From a virus, in the IMG/VR virus record IMGVR_UViG_3300007542_000034, positions 1-49,140 of that record: a stretch of DNA of 49,140 nucleotides; one strand, written 5' to 3'. Each line of letters begins with the position of its first letter. Position 1 is the first letter of the stretch. Below, piece by piece: positions 42,713-49,127 of the stretch. Both the position numbers and the translations under genes were made by a program. The notes below the pieces were generated by a model that was not told where the DNA came from, did not search any database, and saw only the letters and a list, made by a program, of their open reading frames with translations.

Positions 42713-43234
42713 ATGAATTTCACAAAAGAGAATTTTGAATTAATTGCAATGACAATTAAGAACGGTAAATGTTTACCAAAGTATAACTATAAGCATAGTG
42801 ATACTGCAGAAAAAGAAACAAGGGAATATATCGTAAAAGTTCCAGTTGCACCTCATCCAGACTTACAAGGTTTATTTTTACAATTACGTGAATATGTAGC
42901 TAAAGACCACTACATGGAAACTGACATTGATACTTTGGAGAGAATAGAAATAACTCAGGTTTTAACTGCTGGAAAAGATGAAAACAAAGGAATTAAGATT
43001 TTAGGAACTTTAACCACATTGCACGATACTAATGTACCAATTCAAACTGGGTTAATTAGATTTGAGGAAGATATATCAGGTTTTGAGGGGGATTTAGAGA
43101 CTATTTTCGAAGCAATAGAAAATGAAGCTTTTCTTTACATTTTCAAAAATAAAAGCGCACAGCCTAATTTATTTGAAGTTCAAGATGTGGAGGTGATTGG
43201 TTCGGGTTTCCCGCAGATGAGTAAAGTTGTTTAA
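42713..43234 (+). CDS. Hypothetical protein of the DNA metabolism block
   Basis: This 173-residue protein has a helical N-terminus and a beta-rich centre (IEITQVLTAGKDENKGIKIL and nearby). No motif I can name. It starts 15 bases after the resolvase gene and shares its last base with the start of the next gene, so it is co-expressed with DNA-processing genes. Confidence 0.5.
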   Translation: MNFTKENFELIAMTIKNGKCLPKYNYKHSDTAEKETREYIVKVPVAPHPDLQGLFLQLREYVAKDHYMETDIDTLERIEITQVLTAGKDENKGIKILGTLTTLHDTNVPIQTGLIRFEEDISGFEGDLETIFEAIENEAFLYIFKNKSAQPNLFEVQDVEVIGSGFPQMSKVV

Positions 43235-43686
43235 TGTTTAAGATTAAACAATGCTCAAATAAGGACTGCAATAACGATTTTAAGCAATATAATAGCTTAG
43301 TTAAATATTGTGGTCCTGAATGTAAAAAAGCTTGCTTAAAACCTAATTTAAAGCTTAAAACTTTTACACCTATTAAAAAGGTTAGTGATAATAGAAAGGT
43401 TTTAAATACGATTTACGAAAAAGTAAGGATTGAGGTATTATCTGAGGCTAAGTTTAAATGCTTTATAGATGGCTGCACAAATGTTGCAAATACAGTTGAG
43501 CATTTAATGAAGAGAAAAGGTTATGCAGATCAATGGGCGATTGATAACGAAATACCTTTATTAATTGATAAGAGATATTTAAGAGCTTGCTGTTTAGTCC
43601 ATAATGGAGAGTTAGAAACTAATCCAGAATTATCAAAGAAATATCAATATTCAAATATATCAGGAAAAAAGAAAAGTGAACTTTAA
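43234..43686 (+). CDS. NinG/HNH-like zinc-binding nuclease
   Basis: This 150-residue protein begins with a zinc finger (C7, C12, C26, C30) of the kind found in NinG/Rap proteins, then KFKCFIDGCTNVANTVEHLMKR with a His in the place of the HNH core and ACCLVHNGELETNPE. It is probably a recombination endonuclease acting on branched DNA, alongside the RusA-like protein. Confidence 0.6.
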   Translation: MFKIKQCSNKDCNNDFKQYNSLVKYCGPECKKACLKPNLKLKTFTPIKKVSDNRKVLNTIYEKVRIEVLSEAKFKCFIDGCTNVANTVEHLMKRKGYADQWAIDNEIPLLIDKRYLRACCLVHNGELETNPELSKKYQYSNISGKKKSEL

Positions 43687-43698
43687 AAAATAATAATA

Positions 43699-44064
43699 AT
43701 GGAAGTATCAGGAAAAATAAAGTTTTTAAATATAGACCAAAAAATAACAGAAACTTATACTAAAAGTGATGTCGTAATAACTACAGATGAGCAATACCCG
43801 CAACATATTTTCATAGAGTTTGGGGGCCAGAAAAGCGACTTACTCGACCAATGTAAAATTGGAGATAATGTTAATATAAGTATTAACATAAGAGGTCGTG
43901 AGTGGACTAACCCACAAGGAGATGTTAAGTATTTTAATTCTATTCAAGGTTGGAGGGTTGAAAAATTAGATGTTCAGAATCCACCATCTCAAGTTAAAAG
44001 TGAAGAATTTAAACCGCATAAAACTAATGTTAATGATGATGTTAATGATGATTTACCGTTTTAA
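43699..44064 (+). CDS. SSB-like DUF3127 protein
   Basis: This 121-residue protein has an OB-fold pattern (GKIKFLN, EQYPQHIFIEFGGQKSDLLD, GDNVNISINIRGREW) characteristic of DUF3127 of Bacteroidota phages. It ends NDDLPF, the acidic-Pro-Phe tip by which SSB recruits partners. It is expected to coat phage single-stranded DNA. Confidence 0.8.
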   Translation: MEVSGKIKFLNIDQKITETYTKSDVVITTDEQYPQHIFIEFGGQKSDLLDQCKIGDNVNISINIRGREWTNPQGDVKYFNSIQGWRVEKLDVQNPPSQVKSEEFKPHKTNVNDDVNDDLPF

Positions 44065-44076
44065 TATTTTTTTTAT

Positions 44077-44084
44077 TATCTTTG
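44077..44084 (+). promoter_or_regulatory. Putative -7 box (TATCTTTG) before a short transcript
   Basis: TATCTTTG follows the SSB-like gene by 12 bases. A terminator lies 40 bases downstream with no gene between, so any RNA would be about 60 nt. No clear -33 box is visible. Confidence 0.4.
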
Positions 44085-44123
44085 AGTATTAGTATTTCAT
44101 AGTTTGGTTGGTTATAATGATGG

Positions 44124-44152
44124 AAACCCGTTCTTTTAGAGCGGGTTTTTTT
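44124..44152 (+). terminator. Strong terminator after the SSB-like gene
   Basis: AAACCCGTTCT pairs with AGAGCGGGTTT (11 pairs, one T-G) around TTT, followed by T. It separates the DNA metabolism block from promoter element copy 3. Confidence 0.85.
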
Positions 44153-44170
44153 ATGCTTAAAAGTTAATAT

Positions 44171-44259
44171 TTAAAAATATTTTGTAATTTTTTTAAAAAA
44201 GATTAGGTTATTTAAAAATATTTTGTAATTTAGCAAAGTCAAAAAGTAATAACAATTAA
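44171..44259 (+). promoter_or_regulatory. Repeated promoter/operator element, copy 3
   Basis: The 18-bp motif AAAAATATTTTGTAATTT occurs at 44173-44190 and 44214-44231 (41 bp apart), followed by TAGCAAAGTC and TAACAATTAA (44250-44259), with the start at 44272. About 65 bp are identical to copy 2. It opens the distal block of small genes. Confidence 0.7.
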
Positions 44260-44271
44260 AAAATTTAAATT

Positions 44272-44520
44272 ATGCAAACAATTGAAGTAAAAGTAAAAAT
44301 CGGAAAATCAAACACAATCACAAGAATTGTATTTTTACTGAAAGATTTTAAAATGATAGAGGGTAATTTATTACATCTTCATAATGACGAAAGAAGATTT
44401 AAAATATCTGACGAACAAGTAAAGCAATTAGTTTTACAGTCTGAAATGGAAATCAAACCAAATCCAAAGCCTTTATTAAATATCACAGAAAAAGTTGAAG
44501 AATTAAAGAGAGAGTATTAA
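44272..44520 (+). CDS. Hypothetical protein behind promoter element copy 3
   Basis: This 82-residue protein looks beta-rich at the N-terminus (QTIEVKVKIGKSNTITRIVF) with a charged C-terminal helix. It shares no clear similarity with the genes behind element copies 1 and 2. First gene of the distal small-gene block. Confidence 0.55.
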   Translation: MQTIEVKVKIGKSNTITRIVFLLKDFKMIEGNLLHLHNDERRFKISDEQVKQLVLQSEMEIKPNPKPLLNITEKVEELKREY

Positions 44521-44587
44521 ATTACTTATTAACCGCACCTAAGCATGTGTTTAAACTGCTTATTTTAACCTAAAAAAATAAATAATT

Positions 44588-45019
44588 ATGGAAAATAAAA
44601 TTGAAAAAATATTTGATGAAGTATTAAAAGAAAAAAAGTTAAAACAAATAACAAATAGAAAGTTTTTATTTGATGTTTTAAATTTCGGTAAAATAAAATA
44701 TAAAGATATAGAAATTGATTATTCAAGAAGTAAATCATCTTTTATTGATGTTGAGCCAGACAAATTATTTGAATTTTTGATTGAATTAAGAAGAGTATTA
44801 AGAGGCCAGTACCTTTACAAAAACAAATACATAAGAATTATAACATCATCAAAAGTAATTCATAGGTTTATAGCAAATTCTAATATTTTTAAACAAGAAT
44901 CTGAGTATTTCGACATGTTTCCTAAAGATTATGGTTTTGCTCAAAATTTTATTTTTGAGGATATATGTATAACTATTTTTGATGTGACATATACTAATCC
45001 TGAAACAGAAATAACATAA
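44588..45019 (+). CDS. Hypothetical protein
   Basis: This 143-residue protein has a helical N-terminus and central strands (KYKDIEIDYSRSK, NKYIRIITSSKVIHRFI). No motif recognised. In the same frame an open stretch of 41 codons continues after its stop TAA to 45145, without an ATG near its beginning; see the findings. Confidence 0.5.
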   Translation: MENKIEKIFDEVLKEKKLKQITNRKFLFDVLNFGKIKYKDIEIDYSRSKSSFIDVEPDKLFEFLIELRRVLRGQYLYKNKYIRIITSSKVIHRFIANSNIFKQESEYFDMFPKDYGFAQNFIFEDICITIFDVTYTNPETEIT

Positions 45020-45144
45020 TTTTTAATAAATGATAACTCTTTGATTGTGGTTCCAGAATGTTTAGAATCTATTATGGAGTTTGATTGTTTAAAACCAAAT
45101 TTTGACACTAATAAAATAATAACTATTAACCTAAAAAAAAGCCT

Positions 45145-45300
45145 ATGAGAAAATACGAAGTAGAGTATTATGCTGAGGTTAACGACCAATGCGATGAGTG
45201 TTTGACAATTGTAGAATATGAAAACATTATACAGGCAGTAAATGATTTTAAATCTCATTTTAAGAACTGCAAAAGAATAATTAAAATAACTGAAGTTTAA
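45145..45300 (+). CDS. Small hypothetical protein (51 residues)
   Basis: It begins MRKYEVEYYAEVNDQCDECL and contains a C-x-x-C pair and a further Cys. It has an A-rich leader and normal spacing to its neighbours, supporting expression. Function unknown. Confidence 0.5.
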   Translation: MRKYEVEYYAEVNDQCDECLTIVEYENIIQAVNDFKSHFKNCKRIIKITEV

Positions 45301-45311
45301 AAACTAAAAAT

Positions 45312-45497
45312 ATGTACAGAATTAGCAAAGTAGGTAAGACCTACATAGTAGAAAGTAAAGTAACAAAATGGACTTTATTTGGTTTGAAAACAAAATGGGT
45401 AAGAAATTACGATATTGAAGAAACTAGAACGTTTGGAGCGTGTTTACATAATGCTCAAATAGAATTACGAAACGAAATAATTAAAAATTCAAGATAA
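45312..45497 (+). CDS. Small basic hypothetical protein
   Basis: This 61-residue protein is rich in Lys, Trp and Tyr (KVTKWTLFGLKTKWVRNYD) and looks like a small beta-sheet followed by a helix. It ends immediately before the next ATG. Function unknown. Confidence 0.5.
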   Translation: MYRISKVGKTYIVESKVTKWTLFGLKTKWVRNYDIEETRTFGACLHNAQIELRNEIIKNSR

Positions 45498-45746
45498 ATG
45501 GAAGTAGCAGTAGTAACAGTAGTAGCAATCTTATTTATTGTTTTGTATGACAATTTCAAGATTAGAATTTCGGAACAAAAAAAAGAAGTTCCAAAAGATG
45601 TTTTTCTGGACCTGATGGATAATAAATGTAATAATGATTGTGAGAATTGCACATGTAAAAAAACGTATTGCAATTATTGTTTAGAACTAAAGGAGATATC
45701 AGGAGACCTTTTTGGATGCAAAAAATGTTTAGAAAAATATAGTTAA
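45498..45746 (+). CDS. Membrane-anchored zinc-ribbon protein
   Basis: This 82-residue protein has an N-terminal transmembrane segment (about residues 2-17) and a cysteine cluster (CNNDCENCTCKKTYCNYC, then FGCKKC) suited to binding one or two zinc ions. The Cys-rich part would probably lie in the cytoplasm. Function unknown. Confidence 0.5.
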   Translation: MEVAVVTVVAILFIVLYDNFKIRISEQKKEVPKDVFLDLMDNKCNNDCENCTCKKTYCNYCLELKEISGDLFGCKKCLEKYS

Positions 45747-45747
45747 C

Positions 45748-46095
45748 ATGAATACATCTCATTTAAAAAAAATTAAAAGAACAATTTATTTTTTGCTTAA
45801 AAAAGTTGAAATGTTGGAAATTGTATATAAAGAGCATCCGACAAATGAGAACTTAGATAAGTTAAGCCATTTTAATGATAAATTAGATGTTAGAATGGAT
45901 ACATTTTACTCTAGTGTTATAATGTATCTTAAGGAAGAAGATAACGCTTTATTTGAGGTTTATTTAAGCTTCAAAAAAGAACAAGTAAAAAAGGTATTAT
46001 TGATTAACCTTAAAAAAGAAATCAAAAGAAAAAAAAGTAACGAACCAAGTATTGATTATTATCGTTTTAATATTCATACTGAATTAAAAAAATAG
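45748..46095 (+). CDS. Hypothetical helical protein
   Basis: This 115-residue protein is all-helical and Lys-rich, starting MNTSHLKKIKRTIYFLLKKV. It begins one base after the previous stop. No family recognised. Confidence 0.5.
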   Translation: MNTSHLKKIKRTIYFLLKKVEMLEIVYKEHPTNENLDKLSHFNDKLDVRMDTFYSSVIMYLKEEDNALFEVYLSFKKEQVKKVLLINLKKEIKRKKSNEPSIDYYRFNIHTELKK

Positions 46096-46097
46096 AA

Positions 46098-46169
46098 ATG
46101 AAAACAAATTTAAAAAACTTTATAATAATATTTTTAGGATTACAAATAATGATTTATATGTGTTTATAG
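46098..46169 (+). CDS. Tiny hydrophobic peptide (23 residues)
   Basis: The frame encodes one hydrophobic helix (NFIIIFLGLQIMIYMCL) after three basic or polar residues. It starts two bases after the previous stop. Such short membrane peptides are often real in phages, but the evidence is thin. Confidence 0.3.
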   Translation: MKTNLKNFIIIFLGLQIMIYMCL

Positions 46170-46237
46170 CAGAAAAAGCCTTAGAGGCAGTATTTGGAGA
46201 TAATGTTTATGATTTTATTAACAGTAAATTAAAATAA
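46160..46237 (+). CDS. Tiny hypothetical peptide (25 residues, GTG start)
   Basis: It starts with GTG inside the previous frame and reads MFIAEKALEAVFGDNVYDFI and five more residues, an amphipathic helical sequence. The next gene begins two bases after its stop. Start and reality are uncertain. Confidence 0.25.
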   Translation: MFIAEKALEAVFGDNVYDFINSKLK

Positions 46238-46239
46238 CC

Positions 46240-46485
46240 ATGAGTACACCAACACCACCAACAGAAAAGATAAAAAATAACGTTCCAATTGGAAATGATG
46301 GACAAGTAAAGGCTTGCGTTATTCAAGCATTAAAAGTTTTGCCTACAGCAAAGGAAGTAGAGCAACTAAAAATAGAACAAGGTTATAAATGGATTACAAG
46401 TAACAAGACATCAAAGCTAGTCCACCCAAATAAGGTAAGGAGCTATTTAAAGGATGGATGGCATTTATCGAAGTCTAAAAATTAA
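46240..46485 (+). CDS. Small hypothetical protein
   Basis: This 81-residue protein begins with Pro/Thr-rich MSTPTPPTEKIKNNVPIGND and continues with a basic helical part. No motif recognised. It is the last gene before a non-coding structured stretch. Confidence 0.5.
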   Translation: MSTPTPPTEKIKNNVPIGNDGQVKACVIQALKVLPTAKEVEQLKIEQGYKWITSNKTSKLVHPNKVRSYLKDGWHLSKSKN

Positions 46486-46519
46486 ATCAATATGAAATAG
46501 TTTTAAAACAACATCGAAA

Positions 46520-46582
46520 AAACAAAACAGTTAAATAAAACTAACTGATCTCTTATGACTTTAGAGTAAAAAGGTTTTGTTT
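46520..46582 (+). ncRNA. Predicted three-way-junction RNA
   Basis: An outer stem AAACAAAA with TTTTGTTT (46520-46527 and 46575-46582) encloses two hairpins: CAGTT with AACTG (46528-46532 and 46543-46547) and CTCT with AGAG (46550-46553 and 46563-46566). A strong terminator follows at 46595. The stretch 46486-46648 has no reading frame of note, so it may encode a small RNA. No TAnnTTTG box is obvious upstream. Confidence 0.4.
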
Positions 46583-46594
46583 GTTTCCTTTTTT

Positions 46595-46627
46595 AAGCCT
46601 ATGCGCTAGGCGTGTAGGCTTTTTTTT
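46595..46627 (+). terminator. Strong terminator
   Basis: AAGCCTATGCGC pairs with GCGTGTAGGCTT (12 pairs including wobble pairs) around TAG, then a run of T. It follows the predicted structured RNA. Confidence 0.85.
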
Positions 46628-46648
46628 AACTTAAAAATAAACAACAAA

Positions 46649-47029
46649 ATGAATAAAACAGTATCAATAAACGGAAGAAAAGCGAAAATTAACTTAGAAG
46701 ATGGCTTTTTGAGTATTAATTACAGAGGGCATGAGATGAACTTAGAATTAAATGAGTTTAGTGACATATCAGATATAGTTAGTTTGATGTCTGGAAGAAC
46801 TGAATCAATAAAAGAAAGGGAAGTTGAGAAAAGAAACACTTTAGATAAGTATTTTGATAAAATAAAACAAAACAATTTAAACGATTTAAGAGATGAATTT
46901 GCAAAGGCAGCTTTAGGTGGTATAATAGTGAAAGCAGTTAATAACAAAATTATAATTATTGTTAAAGATGCTTATGATATAGCCAACGCAATGCTAGAAG
47001 AGAGAAAGAAACACATTAAAAAAGGGTAA
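46649..47029 (+). CDS. Hypothetical protein
   Basis: This 126-residue protein starts with a small beta domain (MNKTVSINGRKAKINLEDGF) and ends with a helical, Lys-rich part (DAYDIANAMLEERKKHIKKG). No motif recognised. It follows the strong terminator, so it needs its own promoter or comes from another strand of regulation not visible to me. Confidence 0.5.
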   Translation: MNKTVSINGRKAKINLEDGFLSINYRGHEMNLELNEFSDISDIVSLMSGRTESIKEREVEKRNTLDKYFDKIKQNNLNDLRDEFAKAALGGIIVKAVNNKIIIIVKDAYDIANAMLEERKKHIKKG

Positions 47030-47031
47030 AA

Positions 47032-47223
47032 ATGATAGGTTTTAAAAAATTAAAAGGACAAGAATTAGAAGCTTTAAAAGCTGACCATGAGAATCAAGTA
47101 GTTTTAGGTTTAAAAATGACATTTGATGAGTATTTTGTTGCAGAATCAACAAAGGAAAGAAGAATGAAAATAGTAAATGACTTAATATTAGAATCTTATA
47201 AAGAATTAGATAAAAAAGGGTAA
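47032..47223 (+). CDS. Small hypothetical protein
   Basis: This 63-residue protein is helical and charged (LKADHENQVVLGLKMTFDEY). It begins two bases after the previous stop and is followed by a terminator. Function unknown. Confidence 0.5.
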   Translation: MIGFKKLKGQELEALKADHENQVVLGLKMTFDEYFVAESTKERRMKIVNDLILESYKELDKKG

Positions 47224-47238
47224 TTACCCACAATAATC

Positions 47239-47275
47239 AAAACCTCAATTAAAAAACTTAAAAGTTGAGGTTTTT
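47239..47275 (+). terminator. Intrinsic terminator
   Basis: AAAACCTCAA pairs with TTGAGGTTTT (10 pairs) around a 16-base loop, followed by T. Confidence 0.7.
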
Positions 47276-47292
47276 AACTAAAAATCAAAATT

Positions 47293-47511
47293 ATGGAAAC
47301 AACTAAAAGAATAAAATTTTTAAAGAATAAATACAAAGATGCTGATATAGTAGTAAGTGTTCAGGGGGCAATATTTAATATGAAAGATTATGATTTAGAT
47401 AGTATATTCTATGTGCCTGGACATAATAGTTTTTACATAAAAGATAATGAAGGAACAGCAGATAAAGAGCTATTTAATTGTATATCTGAATACGCAAAAA
47501 TAATATCATAA
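47293..47511 (+). CDS. Small hypothetical protein
   Basis: This 72-residue protein has a mixed strand-helix pattern (DADIVVSVQGAIFNMKDYDL, FYVPGHNSFYIKD). It ends directly before the next ATG. Function unknown. Confidence 0.5.
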   Translation: METTKRIKFLKNKYKDADIVVSVQGAIFNMKDYDLDSIFYVPGHNSFYIKDNEGTADKELFNCISEYAKIIS

Positions 47512-47724
47512 ATGGCAAATTTTGAAAACGTAGAAGTAGGCACAATAGCTTTAATAAAGCAATTAGAGTGCGGGCGAATAGTTCAGATAGCATTAACAAC
47601 TCAACAAAGCAGTATGTTGCAGTTCTTTCTTGCTAAATTATCAGAAGAAAATAAATTGATCCAAATGCCTGAACAATACGACCTAGTTTTAAAAAGCAGT
47701 TTAAAAAATCAAAAAGTTGTATAA
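47512..47724 (+). CDS. Small hypothetical protein
   Basis: This 70-residue protein has an N-terminal strand (VEVGTIALIKQLECGRIVQI) and a hydrophobic helix (SSMLQFFLAKLSEENKL). It starts at the base after the previous stop. Function unknown. Confidence 0.5.
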   Translation: MANFENVEVGTIALIKQLECGRIVQIALTTQQSSMLQFFLAKLSEENKLIQMPEQYDLVLKSSLKNQKVV

Positions 47725-47744
47725 AACCTTAAATAATCAATTAA

Positions 47745-47987
47745 ATGAGTAAAACAGTAGAAACTTTTAAAATGCCATTTAAAACAAAGTTTTTTAATAA
47801 AGGACAAAAGGTATTCGTTCTAATTAAAACGGGAAATTTAGCTATAAAAGTAAGAGGTCGATTCAGAGGAAAATATAAACGAATAAACGCATGGTTTAAA
47901 TATCGTGAAAATGATGCGTGTTTGTTTGATGTAAAAGAAATTGAAATTTCTGAAAAAGATTATAAATCTATTTTTAATATAAATTAA
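47745..47987 (+). CDS. Small basic hypothetical protein
   Basis: This 80-residue, Lys/Arg/Phe-rich protein (RGRFRGKYKRINAWFKYREN) probably forms a beta sheet with nucleic-acid-binding charge. No family recognised. Confidence 0.5.
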   Translation: MSKTVETFKMPFKTKFFNKGQKVFVLIKTGNLAIKVRGRFRGKYKRINAWFKYRENDACLFDVKEIEISEKDYKSIFNIN

Positions 47988-47996
47988 TTAAATGAT

Positions 47997-48239
47997 ATGA
48001 AACAAGAATGTAAAGAGTGTGACTACATGCTTAATTTTGAAAACGTAAATAAGTGGGGATGTATAGAAAAATGCCCTACATGCGGAAAAGATACACAGAT
48101 ATTGAAAGATAATTTAAAAAATAGTAAAGCCTATAATGATGAGGTTAAGAGAATAAAAGGCATAGCAGACAACACATACAAACAGATAAGTGATTTAGTA
48201 ATGGGATTAGAAAACACTAACGAAAATTTGAAAAGTTGA
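47997..48239 (+). CDS. Zinc-ribbon protein
   Basis: This 80-residue protein has a two-pair zinc ribbon (C5, C8 and C26, C29: CKEC ... CPTC) and a helical C-terminus ending LENTNENLKS. The last 34 bases of the gene belong to a direct repeat; the second copy lies after the next gene, suggesting that the neighbour was inserted here. Confidence 0.55.
   Translation: MKQECKECDYMLNFENVNKWGCIEKCPTCGKDTQILKDNLKNSKAYNDEVKRIKGIADNTYKQISDLVMGLENTNENLKS
48206..48239 (+). repeat. 34-bp direct repeat, left copy
   Basis: It begins ATTAGAAAA and ends CTAACGAAAATTTGAAAAGT-TGA. It matches 48744-48777 in 32 of 34 positions. In this copy it encodes the end of the zinc-ribbon protein (LENTNENLKS and stop). Confidence 0.75.
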
Positions 48240-48262
48240 CAAATAATGTAAATAATCAAAAT

Positions 48263-48748
48263 ATGGGCTATATAAAACGAAATTGTAATAATTGCGATAA
48301 AGAATATCAAGCAGATACAAGAAACACCAAAAGAGGATGGGGTTTGTGTTGTAGTAAGTCATGTGCAGCTAAACTAAGAGAAAAAAGCAAACCTACATAC
48401 GACAAGGAAACAGTAGAAAGAAATAATAGAATAAGAGCTGGAAAAATGACATCAAAGGATTTCTTAAGCCTACCATCTCATAGACAGTCTTACTTACTAG
48501 AGGTAAAAGGTATTTCAATATCTAAAGAAACATTTAAAAATCTTAGCCAATCTGAACAAATCAAATATAATTATAATAAATGGGGTGTTGATGCGCCTAA
48601 TATAGTAAATGGCTCAGGTTATATAAGTTGCATTACAAGTGAGGGATATAGGGTAATGGATGGGGTAGCTTATGATGAGTGGGATGACGCAGTATATAAT
48701 ACAGATAGAATAGATTTAAGCGCACACCCTCATGATTTAGATTATTAG
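48263..48748 (+). CDS. Zinc-finger protein flanked by direct repeats
   Basis: This 161-residue protein has CNNC and CCSKSC pairs (about residues 8-35), the zinc finger seen in phage HNH/NinG-like proteins. A helical middle and an acidic end (DEWDDAVYNTDRIDLSAHPH) follow. The ATG at 48263 fits better than an upstream TTG that overlaps the previous stop. 34-bp direct repeats on both sides suggest a mobile or duplicated gene; a homing endonuclease is possible but no HNH motif is clear. Confidence 0.5.
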   Translation: MGYIKRNCNNCDKEYQADTRNTKRGWGLCCSKSCAAKLREKSKPTYDKETVERNNRIRAGKMTSKDFLSLPSHRQSYLLEVKGISISKETFKNLSQSEQIKYNYNKWGVDAPNIVNGSGYISCITSEGYRVMDGVAYDEWDDAVYNTDRIDLSAHPHDLDY

Positions 48749-48777
48749 AAAATCCTAACGAAAATTTGAAAAGTTGA
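48744..48777 (+). repeat. 34-bp direct repeat, right copy
   Basis: This is the second copy of the repeat at 48206-48239 (two changes). It still encodes LENPNENLKS and a stop in one frame, but the coding sequence in front is a different gene, so it looks like a left-behind gene end. Confidence 0.75.
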
Positions 48778-48787
48778 GTAATTGCAC

Positions 48788-48898
48788 ACATAATCAAATA
48801 TATCAGCAGTACATAACCACACTACATATGATAGTATAGCTTCCTACATGGAGCGCATAAGGACTACATAAGACATAATAAAGCTACTTACTACATAA
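48788..48898. repeat. Cluster of ACATAA motifs near the genome end
   Basis: ACATAA occurs at 48788, 48811, 48866, 48873 and 48893, with related ACATAT and GCATAA between them. They could be binding sites for the small terminase, like the R sites of lambda cosB. No gene lies here. Confidence 0.35.
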
Positions 48899-49016
48899 CA
48901 CACCACACGTAATACAATAGAACGATAGAGTAAGGGATAGAGGACAGAGAGACAACGAGATGAAGAAAGAAAAAAAAGTTTTGTTTGTGTTGTTGGTGTG
49001 ATGAATACGAATAGAG

Positions 49017-49036
49017 CGTTTATATTAAACGTTTTT
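49017..49036 (+). terminator. Weak hairpin with T-run
   Basis: CGTTTA pairs with TAAACG around TAT, then five T. It may end transcripts from the small-gene block before the genome end. Confidence 0.4.
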
Positions 49037-49127
49037 GTCATGAGCAGTGTGTATGTATGTCGTAGTGTAGTTCGTGGCTTAAATGGATTAAAAAAGGTAC
49101 TGTGACGCCTTTTCCTGCTGTACTGCA

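Larger units (their letters stand above)
48778..49127. other. Non-coding right end
   Basis: This stretch holds the ACATAA cluster, a nearly all-purine tract (48918-48978), a G/T-rich stretch (48979-49005), and a hairpin with T-run (49017-49036, CGTTTA/TAAACG). Base use is less A+T-biased than in the genes. A 98-codon open frame on the minus strand has an unnatural composition and is rejected. It is probably the packaging-recognition region. Confidence 0.5.

Noticed and set aside
44521-44587. AAGCA/TGCTT hairpin as a terminator
   Set aside because: The stem has only five pairs and is followed by TTATTTT rather than a T-run; too weak to call.
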